NCBI GenBank assembly: GCA_905206805.1
Contig: CAJLIR010000002.1
Span: 1 to 64,000, forward strand
Length of the DNA stretch: 64,000 nucleotides
Reading direction: 5' to 3'
DNA from: an uncultured Caryophanales bacterium
Lineage (GTDB): Bacteria; Bacillota_I; Bacilli_A; RF39; UBA660
Shown: positions 46,643 through 56,021 of the stretch, one piece after another
Layout of the letters: the number at the start of each line of letters is the position of its first letter
Position numbering within the stretch: the stretch's first letter is position 1
Program-made: the position numbers and the translations under genes
Notes under the pieces: generated by a model
Database searches by the model: none
Told to the model about the DNA's origin: nothing
Seen by the model: only the letters and a program-made list of their open reading frames with translations

Positions 46643-46824
46643 ATGTTTAATAATAATGAATTTTATAGTGAATTTTTATTATACATCAATTTTTTCAGTT
46701 ATATTAGATAATGACTTTTTGAAGATATAAATTTTAAAAATATAAAATTAGAAAATGTAGAATTACTAGACGTAATGTTTAAAAATTGTAGCACAAAATA
46801 TAGTATAATACTATGGAGTTTATG
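46643..46824 (+). pseudogene. Possible decayed pentapeptide-repeat gene
   Basis: Two short open pieces in different frames of the gap between PAP2 and the DUF898-like gene. One reads MFNNNEFYSEFLLYINF and stops near 46711; the other, from about 46725, reads INFKNIKLENVELLDVMFKNC. The second shows the every-fifth-residue pattern of pentapeptide repeats. Together they look like the ruins of one gene. The evidence is weak and rests on pattern only. Confidence 0.3.
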
Positions 46825-46834
46825 AGGAGGTAGT

Positions 46835-47140
46835 ATGAATAATTCGTATTTTGATGGTAGTTTATTACAATTGGTATGTGTAAAGATATTAGGATTTTTA
46901 GTAACTGTATGTACATTAGGAATTTGTTATCCTTGGGCTTTATGCAAAGTGTATAATTGGGAGATAAAGCATACAGTTATAGAAGGAAAAAGATTAAGAT
47001 TTGATGGAAGCGCTGTTGGATTATTTGCTAATTGGATAAAATGGCTTTTGTTAATTATTATTACATTAGGTATTTATTCATTTTGGGTTGGAATAGCTTT
47101 AAAAAAATGGAAAGCAAAACACACTTTTTTTGAATGCTAG
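46835..47140 (+). CDS. Small DUF898-like membrane protein
   Basis: 101 residues, GAGGAGGTAG upstream. Two halves each carry a membrane helix followed by a Trp-rich turn: TLGICYPWALCKVYNWEIKH and TLGIYSFWVGIALKKWKAKH. The internal duplication TLGI...W...W..KH and the segment RLRFDGSAVGLFANWIKW match the DUF898/YjgN family. Function unknown. Confidence 0.75.
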   Translation: MNNSYFDGSLLQLVCVKILGFLVTVCTLGICYPWALCKVYNWEIKHTVIEGKRLRFDGSAVGLFANWIKWLLLIIITLGIYSFWVGIALKKWKAKHTFFEC

Positions 47141-47188
47141 TAATTAATTTTTATAGGAATTAAATGTTCCTATTTTTATTTTTTAACA

Positions 47189-47210
47189 AATGTGAAATTT
47201 TTTTCATATT
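47189..47210. promoter_or_regulatory. Operator copy 1 for the TetR-type repressor
   Basis: AATGTGAA-N6-TTCATATT: 8-base arms with one mismatch and a 6-base spacer, the same design as the perfect copy at 47244. It lies just upstream of the -35 box. Confidence 0.55.
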
Positions 47211-47213
47211 GTA

Positions 47214-47242
47214 TTGATTTTATAAATAAACTGTGATAGTAT
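47214..47242 (+). promoter_or_regulatory. Promoter of the ABC transporter/TetR operon
   Basis: TTGATT (47214-47219), a 17-base spacer and TAGTAT (47237-47242). It is flanked by two matching inverted repeats. Confidence 0.55.
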
Positions 47243-47243
47243 T

Positions 47244-47265
47244 AATATGAAAAAAAATTCATATT
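47244..47265. promoter_or_regulatory. Operator copy 2 for the TetR-type repressor
   Basis: AATATGAA-AAAAAA-TTCATATT is a perfect inverted repeat starting just after the -10 box, where a bound repressor would block initiation. The TetR gene ends the same operon. Confidence 0.65.
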
Positions 47266-47277
47266 AAAGGAGGATTT

Positions 47278-47988
47278 ATGAAAAATTTTATTGAATTTAA
47301 AAATGTCGTTAAAACTTATAATGTTGGTGAAAAAAGTTTTAATGCCTTAGATGGAATGAGTTTTACTATTCCAAAAGGAGAATTTGTAGTAATTTTAGGA
47401 CCATCTGGTGCCGGGAAATCTACATTATTAAATTTATTAGGTGGTATGGATAGTGTTACTAGTGGAAGTATTATAATTGATTCAGAAAATATTGAAAATT
47501 TTGACAAAAATCAAATGACTGAATATAGAGCAGAAAATGTTGGATTTATTTTTCAATTTTACAATATTTTGCCTACATTAACAGTTTTAGAAAATGTTGA
47601 AATAGTAAAAGATATTGTAAAACAACCAAAAAGTGCTAGAAAAATTTTAAAAGAGGTAGGACTTTCTAATCATTTAGATAAATTTCCAAATCAATTATCA
47701 GGTGGAGAACAACAAAGAGTTTCAATTGCGCGTGCAATAGCTAAAAATCCAAAATTATTATTATGTGATGAACCAACTGGAGCCCTTGATTCAAAAACTG
47801 GCGTTGAAGTTTTAAAATTGTTAAAAAAATGCTGTGATGCTAATAATGGAGAAAATACAGTTGTAGTTGTTACTCATAATGCTTTAATTGCCGAAATTGC
47901 TGATAGAGTAATTAGAGTTAAAAATGGTAAAGTAGATAGTATTACTGAAAACAAAAAACCTAAAAATATTGATGAGGTGAAGTGGTAA
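47278..47988 (+). CDS. ABC transporter ATPase (MacB/LolD type)
   Basis: 236 residues, AAAGGAGG upstream. Walker [10 protein letters not shown] (about 40-48), Q-loop in [11 protein letters not shown], signature [15 protein letters not shown], Walker [17 protein letters not shown] and H-loop VVVVTHN. This class pairs with FtsX/MacB-fold permeases such as the next gene's product, typically in antimicrobial peptide or lipoprotein handling. The two genes overlap by one base. Confidence 0.94.
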   Translation: MKNFIEFKNVVKTYNVGEKSFNALDGMSFTIPKGEFVVILGPSGAGKSTLLNLLGGMDSVTSGSIIIDSENIENFDKNQMTEYRAENVGFIFQFYNILPTLTVLENVEIVKDIVKQPKSARKILKEVGLSNHLDKFPNQLSGGEQQRVSIARAIAKNPKLLLCDEPTGALDSKTGVEVLKLLKKCCDANNGENTVVVVTHNALIAEIADRVIRVKNGKVDSITENKKPKNIDEVKW

Positions 47989-50363
47989 TGCTTAACAAAA
48001 AAATGTTTAGAGATATAAAGAAAAATTTATCTCAATTTATTACTATATTTTTAATGGTATTTTTAGGAGTTTTTGTATATGCTGGTGTTCATTCTTATAT
48101 GGATGGAATGGATGTAAGCGGTAAAAATTATTATGAAGAAAATAATTTGCAAGATTTATGGCTTGTAAAACAAAATTTTACTTTAGATGATTTAAATACT
48201 ATAAAAAGTATTGATAATGTAAAAAATGCTGAAAGACAACTTTCAATTACAACATCTTTAAAAGATTATGATGATGTTACATTAGAAACAATATTTATTG
48301 AATCTAATGATATTTCAAAAATGTATGTAGTAGAGGGAACTGGTTTTGATAGTGACAAAAAAGGTGTTTGGCTTGATAGTTATTTAGCTCGTTATCTAAA
48401 TTTAAAAGTAGGAGATAAAATTACATTAAACTATCAAGGATATGAATTAACTGAAGAAATATTAGGATTAATTAATACACCTGATCACGTTTATTTTGTA
48501 AAGGATTCTACTGAACTTTTTCCAACTCATAAAGACTATGGATATGTCTATCTTTCAATTAATGAATTTCCAACAAGTATAATTGATGATGAATTAAAAG
48601 AAGAAACAGGAATTGATGATATTGATAAAATAAAAGAAAATATAGAAAATTTTGATTATAAAAATTACTATGTTTTTAACAATGTTATAGTTGATGTAGA
48701 TAATATAGATGATGTAGATTTTACAAAACTTGAAATTGAAGCAGAAATTAATGATATTATAGCTGCAACAGATAGAAGCGCTAGTCCTTCTTATGAAGTT
48801 TATAATTCAGAAATTGAGGAAGGCACAACTTACTCTAATGTATTTACTGCCTTATTCTTATTTATTGCTATTTTATCTGTGGTAACAACTATGAAACGTT
48901 TTGTAAAAAAACAAAGAATGCAAATAGGTACATTAAAAGCGTTAGGATTCCGTGAAAGCAAAATTGTAAGACACTATATAAGTTATGGATTTTATATTAG
49001 TTTATTTGCTTCTATTATGGGATTGTTATTGGGAAATTTAGTACTTGGTAATTATTTTTTAAATGTTGAAATGTCATATTTTGAAGTTCCAATGTATCGT
49101 ACAGTAATTATTGATAAAGTTTATATTTTGGCTATATTAATTGTTGTGATTGTAATACTTGTAACATATTTTTCTTGTAAAAAAGTTTTAAAAGAATCTG
49201 CTAGTGAATCTTTAAGGTTACAATTACCTAAAGTTAAAAATGCTAAATTTAATTTAACAACTAAAGGTATATTTAAAAAATCCTCTTTAACTACAAGATG
49301 GAATTTAAGGGACATTTTTAGAAATAAAGGAAGAAGTATTATGGCTATAGTAGGCATAGTAGGTTCTTGTATGTTAATAGTATGTGCTTTTGGACTTTTA
49401 GATAGCATGAATGGTTATCTTGATTGGAAATTTAAAAAAATTTCAAAATTTAAATATAAAATAACATTAGATAGTAGTTATACTGACTCTGAATTTTCTG
49501 ATTTAACAGAAAAATATGGTAATGCAACTAGTGAAAATATTGGTATAGAAGTTAAAGATAGTGATGGAGTAAAACTAGTTAATACTCTAACTGTTAATGA
49601 TGCTAAAGACTATTTAAAATATACAGATCATAATAAAAATTACATTGATCTAAATAATGATGGAGTGTATATTACTGAAAAATTATCAAAAACTTTAAAT
49701 CTAAAATTAAATGATACAATAAGTTTCCGTATTTTTGGTAGTGATAAATGGTATGATGTAAAAATATCAGGAATTAATAGAGATCCACAATCACAACAAT
49801 TAAATATGACAAAGGAATTTTATGAATCATTAGATTTAGAATATAAACCAGATACTATATATACTAATCTTGATTTAAGTAGTGTTAAAGAATTACCTGG
49901 TGTAAGTCAAATTCAAGGAATAGAAGTATTAAGAAAAAGTATGGAAAGTATGCTAAATACTATGAAGACAATGTTAGTTATCTTAATTTTAGTTTCATCT
50001 ATTTTAAACATTGTTATTATATATAATTTGGGTATTTTATCATTTACTGAAAAAAATTATCAATTTTCTACTTTAAAAGTTTTAGGTTTTAAAGATAAAC
50101 AAATTAGAAAAATATTCGTAAGACAAAATATTTGGTTAACAATAATCGCAATCATAATTGGATTACCATTAGGATTTTTGATGACTGATTATATTTTTAA
50201 ATCTGCATTAGGAGAGTCTTATGATTTTAATGCAAGCATAAAACTTATTTCTTATGTTTTTGCGGCATTTGAGACGTTTGTAGTTTCATTTATAGTAAAT
50301 AAAATTCTATCAAAAAAAGTAGATAAAATTGATATGGTAACAAGTTTAAAAGGAAATGAATAA
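47988..50363 (+). CDS. FtsX-family ABC permease
   Basis: 791 residues from ATG 47988 (GAGGTG nine bases before; an in-frame GTG at 47982 is too close to it). An N-terminal helix is followed by a large extracytoplasmic domain, three helices with the FtsX-like KKQRMQIGTLKALGFRESKI, a second helix and outer domain, and a final three-helix set with STLKVLGFKDKQIRKIFV. The duplicated FtsX layout is typical of YtrF/VraG-type exporters. It does not itself bind ATP. Confidence 0.9.
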   Translation: MLNKKMFRDIKKNLSQFITIFLMVFLGVFVYAGVHSYMDGMDVSGKNYYEENNLQDLWLVKQNFTLDDLNTIKSIDNVKNAERQLSITTSLKDYDDVTLETIFIESNDISKMYVVEGTGFDSDKKGVWLDSYLARYLNLKVGDKITLNYQGYELTEEILGLINTPDHVYFVKDSTELFPTHKDYGYVYLSINEFPTSIIDDELKEETGIDDIDKIKENIENFDYKNYYVFNNVIVDVDNIDDVDFTKLEIEAEINDIIAATDRSASPSYEVYNSEIEEGTTYSNVFTALFLFIAILSVVTTMKRFVKKQRMQIGTLKALGFRESKIVRHYISYGFYISLFASIMGLLLGNLVLGNYFLNVEMSYFEVPMYRTVIIDKVYILAILIVVIVILVTYFSCKKVLKESASESLRLQLPKVKNAKFNLTTKGIFKKSSLTTRWNLRDIFRNKGRSIMAIVGIVGSCMLIVCAFGLLDSMNGYLDWKFKKISKFKYKITLDSSYTDSEFSDLTEKYGNATSENIGIEVKDSDGVKLVNTLTVNDAKDYLKYTDHNKNYIDLNNDGVYITEKLSKTLNLKLNDTISFRIFGSDKWYDVKISGINRDPQSQQLNMTKEFYESLDLEYKPDTIYTNLDLSSVKELPGVSQIQGIEVLRKSMESMLNTMKTMLVILILVSSILNIVIIYNLGILSFTEKNYQFSTLKVLGFKDKQIRKIFVRQNIWLTIIAIIIGLPLGFLMTDYIFKSALGESYDFNASIKLISYVFAAFETFVVSFIVNKILSKKVDKIDMVTSLKGNE

Positions 50364-50396
50364 TTTATTATAATATAAAATATCGAGGAGGCATAT

Positions 50397-51011
50397 ATGG
50401 GTGAAATAAGAGAGCCAATGAAAAAATCATCAATTGAGAAAAAAAATAAAATCATTGAAAAAGGTTTTGAATTAATATGTAATAATGGATATTATAATGT
50501 TAATTGTTGTGATATAGCAAAATACGCAGGTGTTTCAACAGGAATTATCTATCAATATTTTAAAGATAAAAAAGACATATTTATTTTAGGTGTAAAAAAT
50601 TATGCCAATAATATAATGTTTCCTATGATTGATATTTTAGATAATACTCATATAGATATTGATAATTTAGAAAATATTTTAAATAAAATGCTTGATAGTT
50701 TTATTAAAACACATAAAATCAGTAAAAAAGCTCACGAAGAATTAATGGCTATGAGTCATATTGATAAAGAAATCGGAGAAATTTTTGCTGATGGTGAAAT
50801 CAAAATGGCTAATAAAATTGTAGAGGTCTTAAAATATAATAATTTCAATGAAAAAGACATAAATGAAAATGTTCATATTATTATTGGATTAATTGATAAA
50901 TTTTGCCATGAGGTTGTATATCACCAACATAAAAATATAAACTATGATGTAATGAAAAAGAAAATAATTGAAATAACACTTTCTTTAATTAACAAAAAAA
51001 CAACTGATTAG
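50397..51011 (+). CDS. TetR-family transcriptional regulator
   Basis: 204 residues, CGAGGAGG upstream. The N-terminal helix-turn-helix is GFELICNNGYYNVNCCDIAK followed by YAGVSTGIIYQYFKDKKDIF, the clear TetR signature. The C-terminal helical domain should bind an inducer. As the last gene of the ABC operon it probably represses its own operon through the two repeats at 47189 and 47244. Confidence 0.9.
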   Translation: MGEIREPMKKSSIEKKNKIIEKGFELICNNGYYNVNCCDIAKYAGVSTGIIYQYFKDKKDIFILGVKNYANNIMFPMIDILDNTHIDIDNLENILNKMLDSFIKTHKISKKAHEELMAMSHIDKEIGEIFADGEIKMANKIVEVLKYNNFNEKDINENVHIIIGLIDKFCHEVVYHQHKNINYDVMKKKIIEITLSLINKKTTD

Positions 51012-51022
51012 TTGCTTTTTTT
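50993..51022. terminator. Bidirectional terminator between tetR-type and CBS genes
   Basis: CAACT-GATT-AGTTG (51001-51014) flanked by A-run and T-run, so it can serve both strands. It overlaps the stop of the leftward CBS gene. Confidence 0.7.
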
Positions 51023-51476
51023 ATAAATAAAATTCATCTATTTCTGTGGAAAATAAATCATCATTACGATTTATTTCAAAGATTTGTTTAAATGTATCTA
51101 ATAAAATCTCATTATCATATTTTCCTAAAATATCTGATAGTGTTAAAATTCCAGAAATTTTATTGTTATCAGTAACAATTAAACGCTTTACTTTTTTTAA
51201 GGCCATTAAATTTAATGCATTATCAATGGATTTATTTTGCTCAATAGATATAATATTTTTAACAACATATTTATCTATTAAATCATTAAATGAACAATTA
51301 TTACTTATTGCGTTAATAACAATATCTCTATCTGTAATAACTCCAACAAGCTTATTTTTATCCACTATTGGTATAAATCCAATATCATATTTTTTCATAA
51401 GTTCTGCTATTTCAGATAAAGTATTTGTAGTATTACCTACGATTATTTTTTTACTCATTATGTCATTTATATTCAT
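51021..51476 (-). CDS. CBS-domain pair protein
   Basis: 151 residues forming two tandem CBS motifs (Bateman module): MSKKIIVGNTTNTLSEIAEL...VGVITDRDIVINAI and VKNIISIEQNKSIDNALNLM...ISGILTLSDIL. Such stand-alone modules bind adenine nucleotides and often act as sensors. The C-terminal 30 residues are acidic. The partner is unknown. Confidence 0.88.
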   Translation of the reverse strand: MNINDIMSKKIIVGNTTNTLSEIAELMKKYDIGFIPIVDKNKLVGVITDRDIVINAISNNCSFNDLIDKYVVKNIISIEQNKSIDNALNLMALKKVKRLIVTDNNKISGILTLSDILGKYDNEILLDTFKQIFEINRNDDLFSTEIDEFYL

Positions 51477-51616
51477 TTTATCACCAATTATATTATTAGA
51501 AATATTTTAAAATATATTCAAAAAATTTGTTTATTAGCTATTATTTTTGGTATAATAATAATATCAACATATAATTAAGACTTCTTTAATATTTTTATAT
51601 TAGGGAAGTGGATTTG

Positions 51617-52378
51617 ATGCGATTAAGAATTCATTTAAAGAAAAAAAGGCATAAACTTAGTGTTGGTAATACAATTATAATAATTTTTATTTTAGTAGTA
51701 ACAATGACTTATTTTTCGCTTAATTATTTAAATAAAAATGTTGTTCCTGTATTAATGAGTTATGCAACAAGTCAAGTAAGAAAATTTTCTAGTTTAATTA
51801 TAAATAGGGCCATTTCAAAACAAATTGCCGAAGATTTAAGTGTAGAGGATATGTTTATAATAACTAAATCAGAAACAGGTGAAATAAGAACTATTGATTT
51901 TGATCCAATTGTTGTAAATAAAACCTTAAATAAAATTGTTAATACAATACAGTTAAATTTAAAATCTTTAGAAGAAGGAAAATTAGAATTATTAGAGTTA
52001 CCAGATAATGTTTTAATTGATTATAATGAAGAGGAATTATCAAAAGGTGTTATATATGAAATACCTAGTGGTGTAGTTTTCAATAATTCTCTGCTTGCTA
52101 ATTTAGGACCAAAAATTCCTGTTAAATTAAGTTTAATTGGTGATATAGTTAGTAATGTAAATACAAAAGTTACCAATTATGGTATTAATAATGCTTTAAT
52201 AGAAGTTAGTATTTATGTTCAAGTTGAATCAAGAGTTATACTACCATTTATAACTGATACAGTAATAGTTGAAACAGAAATTCCTGTTGCTATGAAATTA
52301 GTTCAGGGAATAGTTCCAGATTATTTGCTAGGAGGATTAACTAATAGTTCAGTTCCAATAAAAGTTCCAAATGAATAA
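51617..52378 (+). CDS. yunB: YunB-family sporulation-type membrane protein
   Basis: 253 residues from ATG 51617; in-frame GTG and TTG codons lie just upstream. One membrane helix (about 18-40) follows a basic N-terminus. The outer domain shows features I associate with YunB: VLMSYATSQVRKFSSLIINRAI, IPSGVVFNNSLLANLGPKIPV and VILPFITDTVIVETEIPVA. YunB is needed for sporulation in Bacillus. The yutD homologue lies two genes downstream, as in the yunB-yutD neighbourhood of Bacilli. Confidence 0.85.
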   Translation: MRLRIHLKKKRHKLSVGNTIIIIFILVVTMTYFSLNYLNKNVVPVLMSYATSQVRKFSSLIINRAISKQIAEDLSVEDMFIITKSETGEIRTIDFDPIVVNKTLNKIVNTIQLNLKSLEEGKLELLELPDNVLIDYNEEELSKGVIYEIPSGVVFNNSLLANLGPKIPVKLSLIGDIVSNVNTKVTNYGINNALIEVSIYVQVESRVILPFITDTVIVETEIPVAMKLVQGIVPDYLLGGLTNSSVPIKVPNE

Positions 52379-52398
52379 GTAATAGATTGTGGTGTTTT

Positions 52399-54096
52399 AT
52401 GAAAAAAATAGTAAAAGTAATAATATTTGTGATAATTATTTTAGTTTTAGTTGTTGGTTTTTTATTTAAAGACAAAATATTTAAAAAAATAAAACCAGAA
52501 ATTATTAATGAAAAAGATATGTATGTATCTAGCATAAGTTTAGAAAGTACCTTATATGATTTAGATTTTAATGAAAAAGGTAAAGTTGTAAGAGGAACTA
52601 AAGTACATGCTTTTGAAAAAGATTTAAAGAATTCTCAAAATGAATCTGACGAAAATACTTATTTAAAAATTTTATACAATGATGAAGAAGTATTGATGTT
52701 AAAAAATGATTTAGTTTCTAGCTTAGAAGAATGTGTTCTGGAGAAAGAAAAATATGTAAGAACACCAGTATCAATTTATAATGATAGTGAATCAGTAGAT
52801 ATAATTGGTCTTATTAATAAGGGTGAAAAAGTAGAAATAATAGGATTTGACAAAATTTTAGAAAATGGTCGTGTTTCAAAATATAAAATAAAATATAATG
52901 AAACTGGGGGATATATTTATGAAAAGTATTTAGTTGATACTTATGAAGAATCGGTAAAAAATTATGATCAGGATGGAATTTATCAAACTCATTTAGCGCG
53001 AACTGATACACAAGGTGGAGGATCTGCTGGAAACCTAGATTATTATCCTTATGAAAAACCAGTTTTTACTAATAATGTTATGCCAAATGAAGTTAGAAGT
53101 TTGTATTTAAATGGTGGTGTTTTAGGTAATCTTGATGATTATATTAAACTTGCTAAAGAAAAGAATATAAATGCTTTTGTAGTAGATATTAAAGATAGTG
53201 GTTCTCCATCATATGCATCAAAAGTAATGCAAGAATTATCACCAACAAATTATAATAATGCGATTAATTCATTTGAGAGTTATCAGGCTGCAATAAAAAA
53301 AATAAAGGATAATGGTTTTTATGTAATAGGAAGAATTACCGTTTTTAAAGATCACTATTTTGCTCAAGATCATCCCGAATATGCGATAGTAAATAGTTCT
53401 AGTGGAACTTTGTTTTCACATAATGGTTCATATTGGCCAAGTGCCTACCAGAGAAAAGTTTGGGAATTTAATGTTAAATTAGCTCGTGAGGCAGTAGTAG
53501 AAATGGGCTTTAATGAAATACAATTTGATTACGTCCGTTTCCCAGATAGAACATATAGATTAGAAGCTAATGGTGTTATGAATATGCGAAATGATTATAA
53601 TGAAGAAAAGGCCCAAGCAATACAGAGATTTTTAATGTATGCGTGTGATGAGATACATAGTGTTGGTGCTTATGTATCTGCGGATGTCTTTGGAGAGTCA
53701 GCATATACCTATGTTGCTGCGTACGGACAATATTGGCCTAGCATATCTAATATTGTCGATGTTATTAGCGCAATGCCATATCCAGATCACTTTAATACTC
53801 ACGATTTTGGAATTAGTGAAGTAGTTTGGACAGTTCCTTATAAATTAATGTATACTTGGGGTGGATATGCTGCATCTCGTCAAAAAGAAATTCCAACTCC
53901 TGCAATTGTTAGAACTTGGATTCAAGCTTATGATACAATTAAAAGTCCATACATTGTATATGATGCTAGTAAAATCTCAGATCAAATTCAAGGATTATAC
54001 GATGCTGGATTAAGAGGAGGATATATGACTTGGAATTCTGGTTCAAGTTTGGTAAAATATAATTATATTTCATCAGCATTTCAAAAGGAGTATTAG
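52399..54096 (+). CDS. Membrane-anchored GHL13/DUF4015 glycoside hydrolase-like protein
   Basis: 565 residues from ATG 52399. One membrane helix (about 3-22), an SH3-like stretch (about 110-175, including TPVSIYNDSESVDIIGLINK), then a TIM-barrel domain of the DUF4015/GHL13 type: EVRSLYLNGGVLGNLDDYI, NAFVVDIKDSGS, YVIGRITVFKD, EIQFDYVRFPDR, ADVFGESAY and the final GGYMTWNSGS. The Asp/Glu in IQFDYVRFPD are likely catalytic. Substrate unknown; peptidoglycan or exopolysaccharide is plausible. Confidence 0.88.
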   Translation: MKKIVKVIIFVIIILVLVVGFLFKDKIFKKIKPEIINEKDMYVSSISLESTLYDLDFNEKGKVVRGTKVHAFEKDLKNSQNESDENTYLKILYNDEEVLMLKNDLVSSLEECVLEKEKYVRTPVSIYNDSESVDIIGLINKGEKVEIIGFDKILENGRVSKYKIKYNETGGYIYEKYLVDTYEESVKNYDQDGIYQTHLARTDTQGGGSAGNLDYYPYEKPVFTNNVMPNEVRSLYLNGGVLGNLDDYIKLAKEKNINAFVVDIKDSGSPSYASKVMQELSPTNYNNAINSFESYQAAIKKIKDNGFYVIGRITVFKDHYFAQDHPEYAIVNSSSGTLFSHNGSYWPSAYQRKVWEFNVKLAREAVVEMGFNEIQFDYVRFPDRTYRLEANGVMNMRNDYNEEKAQAIQRFLMYACDEIHSVGAYVSADVFGESAYTYVAAYGQYWPSISNIVDVISAMPYPDHFNTHDFGISEVVWTVPYKLMYTWGGYAASRQKEIPTPAIVRTWIQAYDTIKSPYIVYDASKISDQIQGLYDAGLRGGYMTWNSGSSLVKYNYISSAFQKEY

Positions 54097-54097
54097 T

Positions 54098-54376
54098 ATG
54101 GATAAATATATATTAGAAGACACAGAATATAAATTAATTGAAAATTATAAAGATGGTTTTAATTTTGAAGAATTAAAAAATAAATATACTGATTATTTTA
54201 AAGATTATGATTATATAGTTGGTGATTGGGCTTATGGTAAACTTAGATTAAAAGGTTTTTGTAACAAAAATAATCCAAATTTAACAAATATAAATGATTT
54301 TTCAATGTATAAAGATTATATAAAAAATCATTGTGCTTATGAATGTAAGTATTTTGTAATAGAAAAATTAAATTAA
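54098..54376 (+). CDS. yutD: YutD-family protein
   Basis: 92 residues, AAGGAG upstream, starting one base after the previous stop. The core DYIVGDWAYGKLRLKGFC is the YutD (DUF1027) signature, followed by a Cys-containing C-terminus (HCAYECKYFVI). A conserved Bacilli protein of unclear function, found near yunB. Confidence 0.88.
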   Translation: MDKYILEDTEYKLIENYKDGFNFEELKNKYTDYFKDYDYIVGDWAYGKLRLKGFCNKNNPNLTNINDFSMYKDYIKNHCAYECKYFVIEKLN

Positions 54377-54392
54377 TATATTTATAAAAATG

Positions 54393-54426
54393 AAATTTAA
54401 GTGTAATTAATACTTAAATTTTTTTT
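54393..54426 (+). terminator. Intrinsic terminator after yutD
   Basis: AAATTTAAGT pairs with ACTTAAATTT around a nine-base loop, then a T-run. Confidence 0.7.
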
Positions 54427-54454
54427 ACTTCATACAATTTTATGAGGTGGTATA

Positions 54455-55711
54455 ATGTTTGTAAAAGATTATCATAGAAGAATTAAAATTGTGTTAGTAG
54501 TAATTATTTTGTTATTTATTTTAATTATAAGTAAAATATTTTATATTCAAGTATTTAGTTATAAAAAACTTAATAATTATGCTAACAGTTTATGGAGTAG
54601 AAACTTACCAATAGAAGCAAATAGAGGAATAATTTATGATAGAAATGGTGTTGTAATTGCCGATAATATTACGACAACATCACTTGTTCTTATTCCAAAT
54701 CAAATTGAAGATAAGGAAGATGTATCAAAAAAATTAGCAGAAATATTAAATGTAAGTTATGAAGAAATGTATGCACATGTTAGTAAAAAAACTTCTATAG
54801 AAAGGGTTCATCCAGAAGGAAGAAGACTTTCATATGAGGTGGCCGATAAAATTGCGTCATTAAACCTTGATGGTGTCTATTTAGTTAAAGAATCCAAACG
54901 AAATTATCCTTTTGATACATATTTATCTCACACAATTGGGTTTGTCGGAATAGATAATCAAGGATTAAGTGGACTAGAACTTATGTATAATAATGTTTTA
55001 ACTGGTGAATATGGAGCAATAAAATATTTTAGTGATGCTAAAGGTAATAGATTAAGTTTAAATGAAGTTTACGAAAAACCTCAAGATGGAATTAATATGA
55101 CTTTAACTATAAATATGGATATTCAAAGTTCTTTAGAAAGAGAATTAGATAACGCAATGTTAAAATATAATCCTGATCAGGCTCTTGGAATTGTAATGGA
55201 TCCAAAAAGTGGCGAAATTTTAGCAATTTCAGCAAGACCTAATTTTTCTCCTAGTAATTATCAAAATTATACAGTTGAAGAAATTAATAGAAATTTACCA
55301 GTTTGGATGACATATGAACCAGGATCAACTTTCAAAATAATTACACTATCAGCATCATTAGAAGAAAAAATTGTTGATTTGGATAATGATACATTTTTTG
55401 ATTCAGGTGCAATTACAGTTGATAATGCAACACTTCATTGTTGGAAACATGGAGGACATGGAGCTCAAACATATTTGCAGGTTGTAGAGAATTCTTGCAA
55501 TCCGGGGTTTGTTAATTTAGGATTAAAATTAGGTAAAGAAAAATTGTTTGATTATATAAAAAAATTTGGTTTTGGAACTAAAACGGGAGTTGACCTAAAC
55601 GGTGAAGGTTCTGGAATAATTTTTAATTTGGATAAAGTAGGCAATGTAGAACTTGCAACAACTGCCTTTGGTCAAGGAGTAAGTGTGACACCTATACACC
55701 TTACTGTCTAA
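54455..55711 (+). pseudogene. Class B penicillin-binding protein, 3' truncated
   Basis: 418 residues against 600 or more expected. An N-terminal membrane helix (about 9-32), the dimerisation domain with EANRGIIYDRNGVVIADN and a partial transpeptidase domain are present. The catalytic SxxK is STFK (S291-K294) and SxN is SCN (347-349). The frame ends at VSVTPIHLTV, where intact homologues continue for more than 100 residues to the KTGT box and domain end. That part is not found downstream, so the product should be inactive. The KTG near residue 374 precedes the expected box and is not the catalytic one. Start GAGGTGG-ATG is normal. Confidence 0.85.
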
Positions 55712-55954
55712 TAAATGATATCACAAAAATCACTAGAGGAATAAGTAGTAAATATACTAAAAAGTATGATGTTAGGTTTAATTATAATTGTTTTGTAGAA
55801 ATATAAAATGTTACTTTTAAAATTAAAATACCAAAATAATAATTAGAAAAGTAACATAAATATAATAAATTTTATTTTTTTAGGAATTTTAATTAGTTTT
55901 TCCTAAAAAATAAAAATGATTTGTTTTAATCGCTATAGAAAAATGTATATGTAA
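55712..55954. other. Gene-free junction with two inverted repeats
   Basis: Between the truncated PBP and the accessory cluster, no gene is supported. A short open piece (about 55725-55805) reads ITRGISSKYTKKYDVRFNYN and could be the tail of a lost gene. ATGTTACTTTT (55808-55818) pairs with AAAAGTAACAT (55847-55857). A second long hairpin joins 55870-55886 with 55900-55916 with a one-base bulge. No transposase or integrase sequence and no direct target repeat were recognised. Confidence 0.5.
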
Positions 55955-55983
55955 TTTACAAAGTGATTAAAGTGTGATATATT
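55955..55983 (+). promoter_or_regulatory. Extended -10 promoter of the accessory cluster
   Basis: TTTACA (55955-55960), a 17-base spacer with TGA just before the -10, and TATATT (55978-55983). It lies about 40 bases before the leader ORF. Confidence 0.7.
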
Positions 55984-56021
55984 ATAGGTGTAAATTATTC
56001 AAAGAAAGGAGTGTGATTAAG

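Noticed and set aside
55576..55590. KTG near residue 374 of the truncated PBP as the third catalytic motif
   Set aside because: The sequence TKTGVDLNGE is the conserved segment that follows SxN in class B PBPs. The true KTGT box comes much later and is missing.
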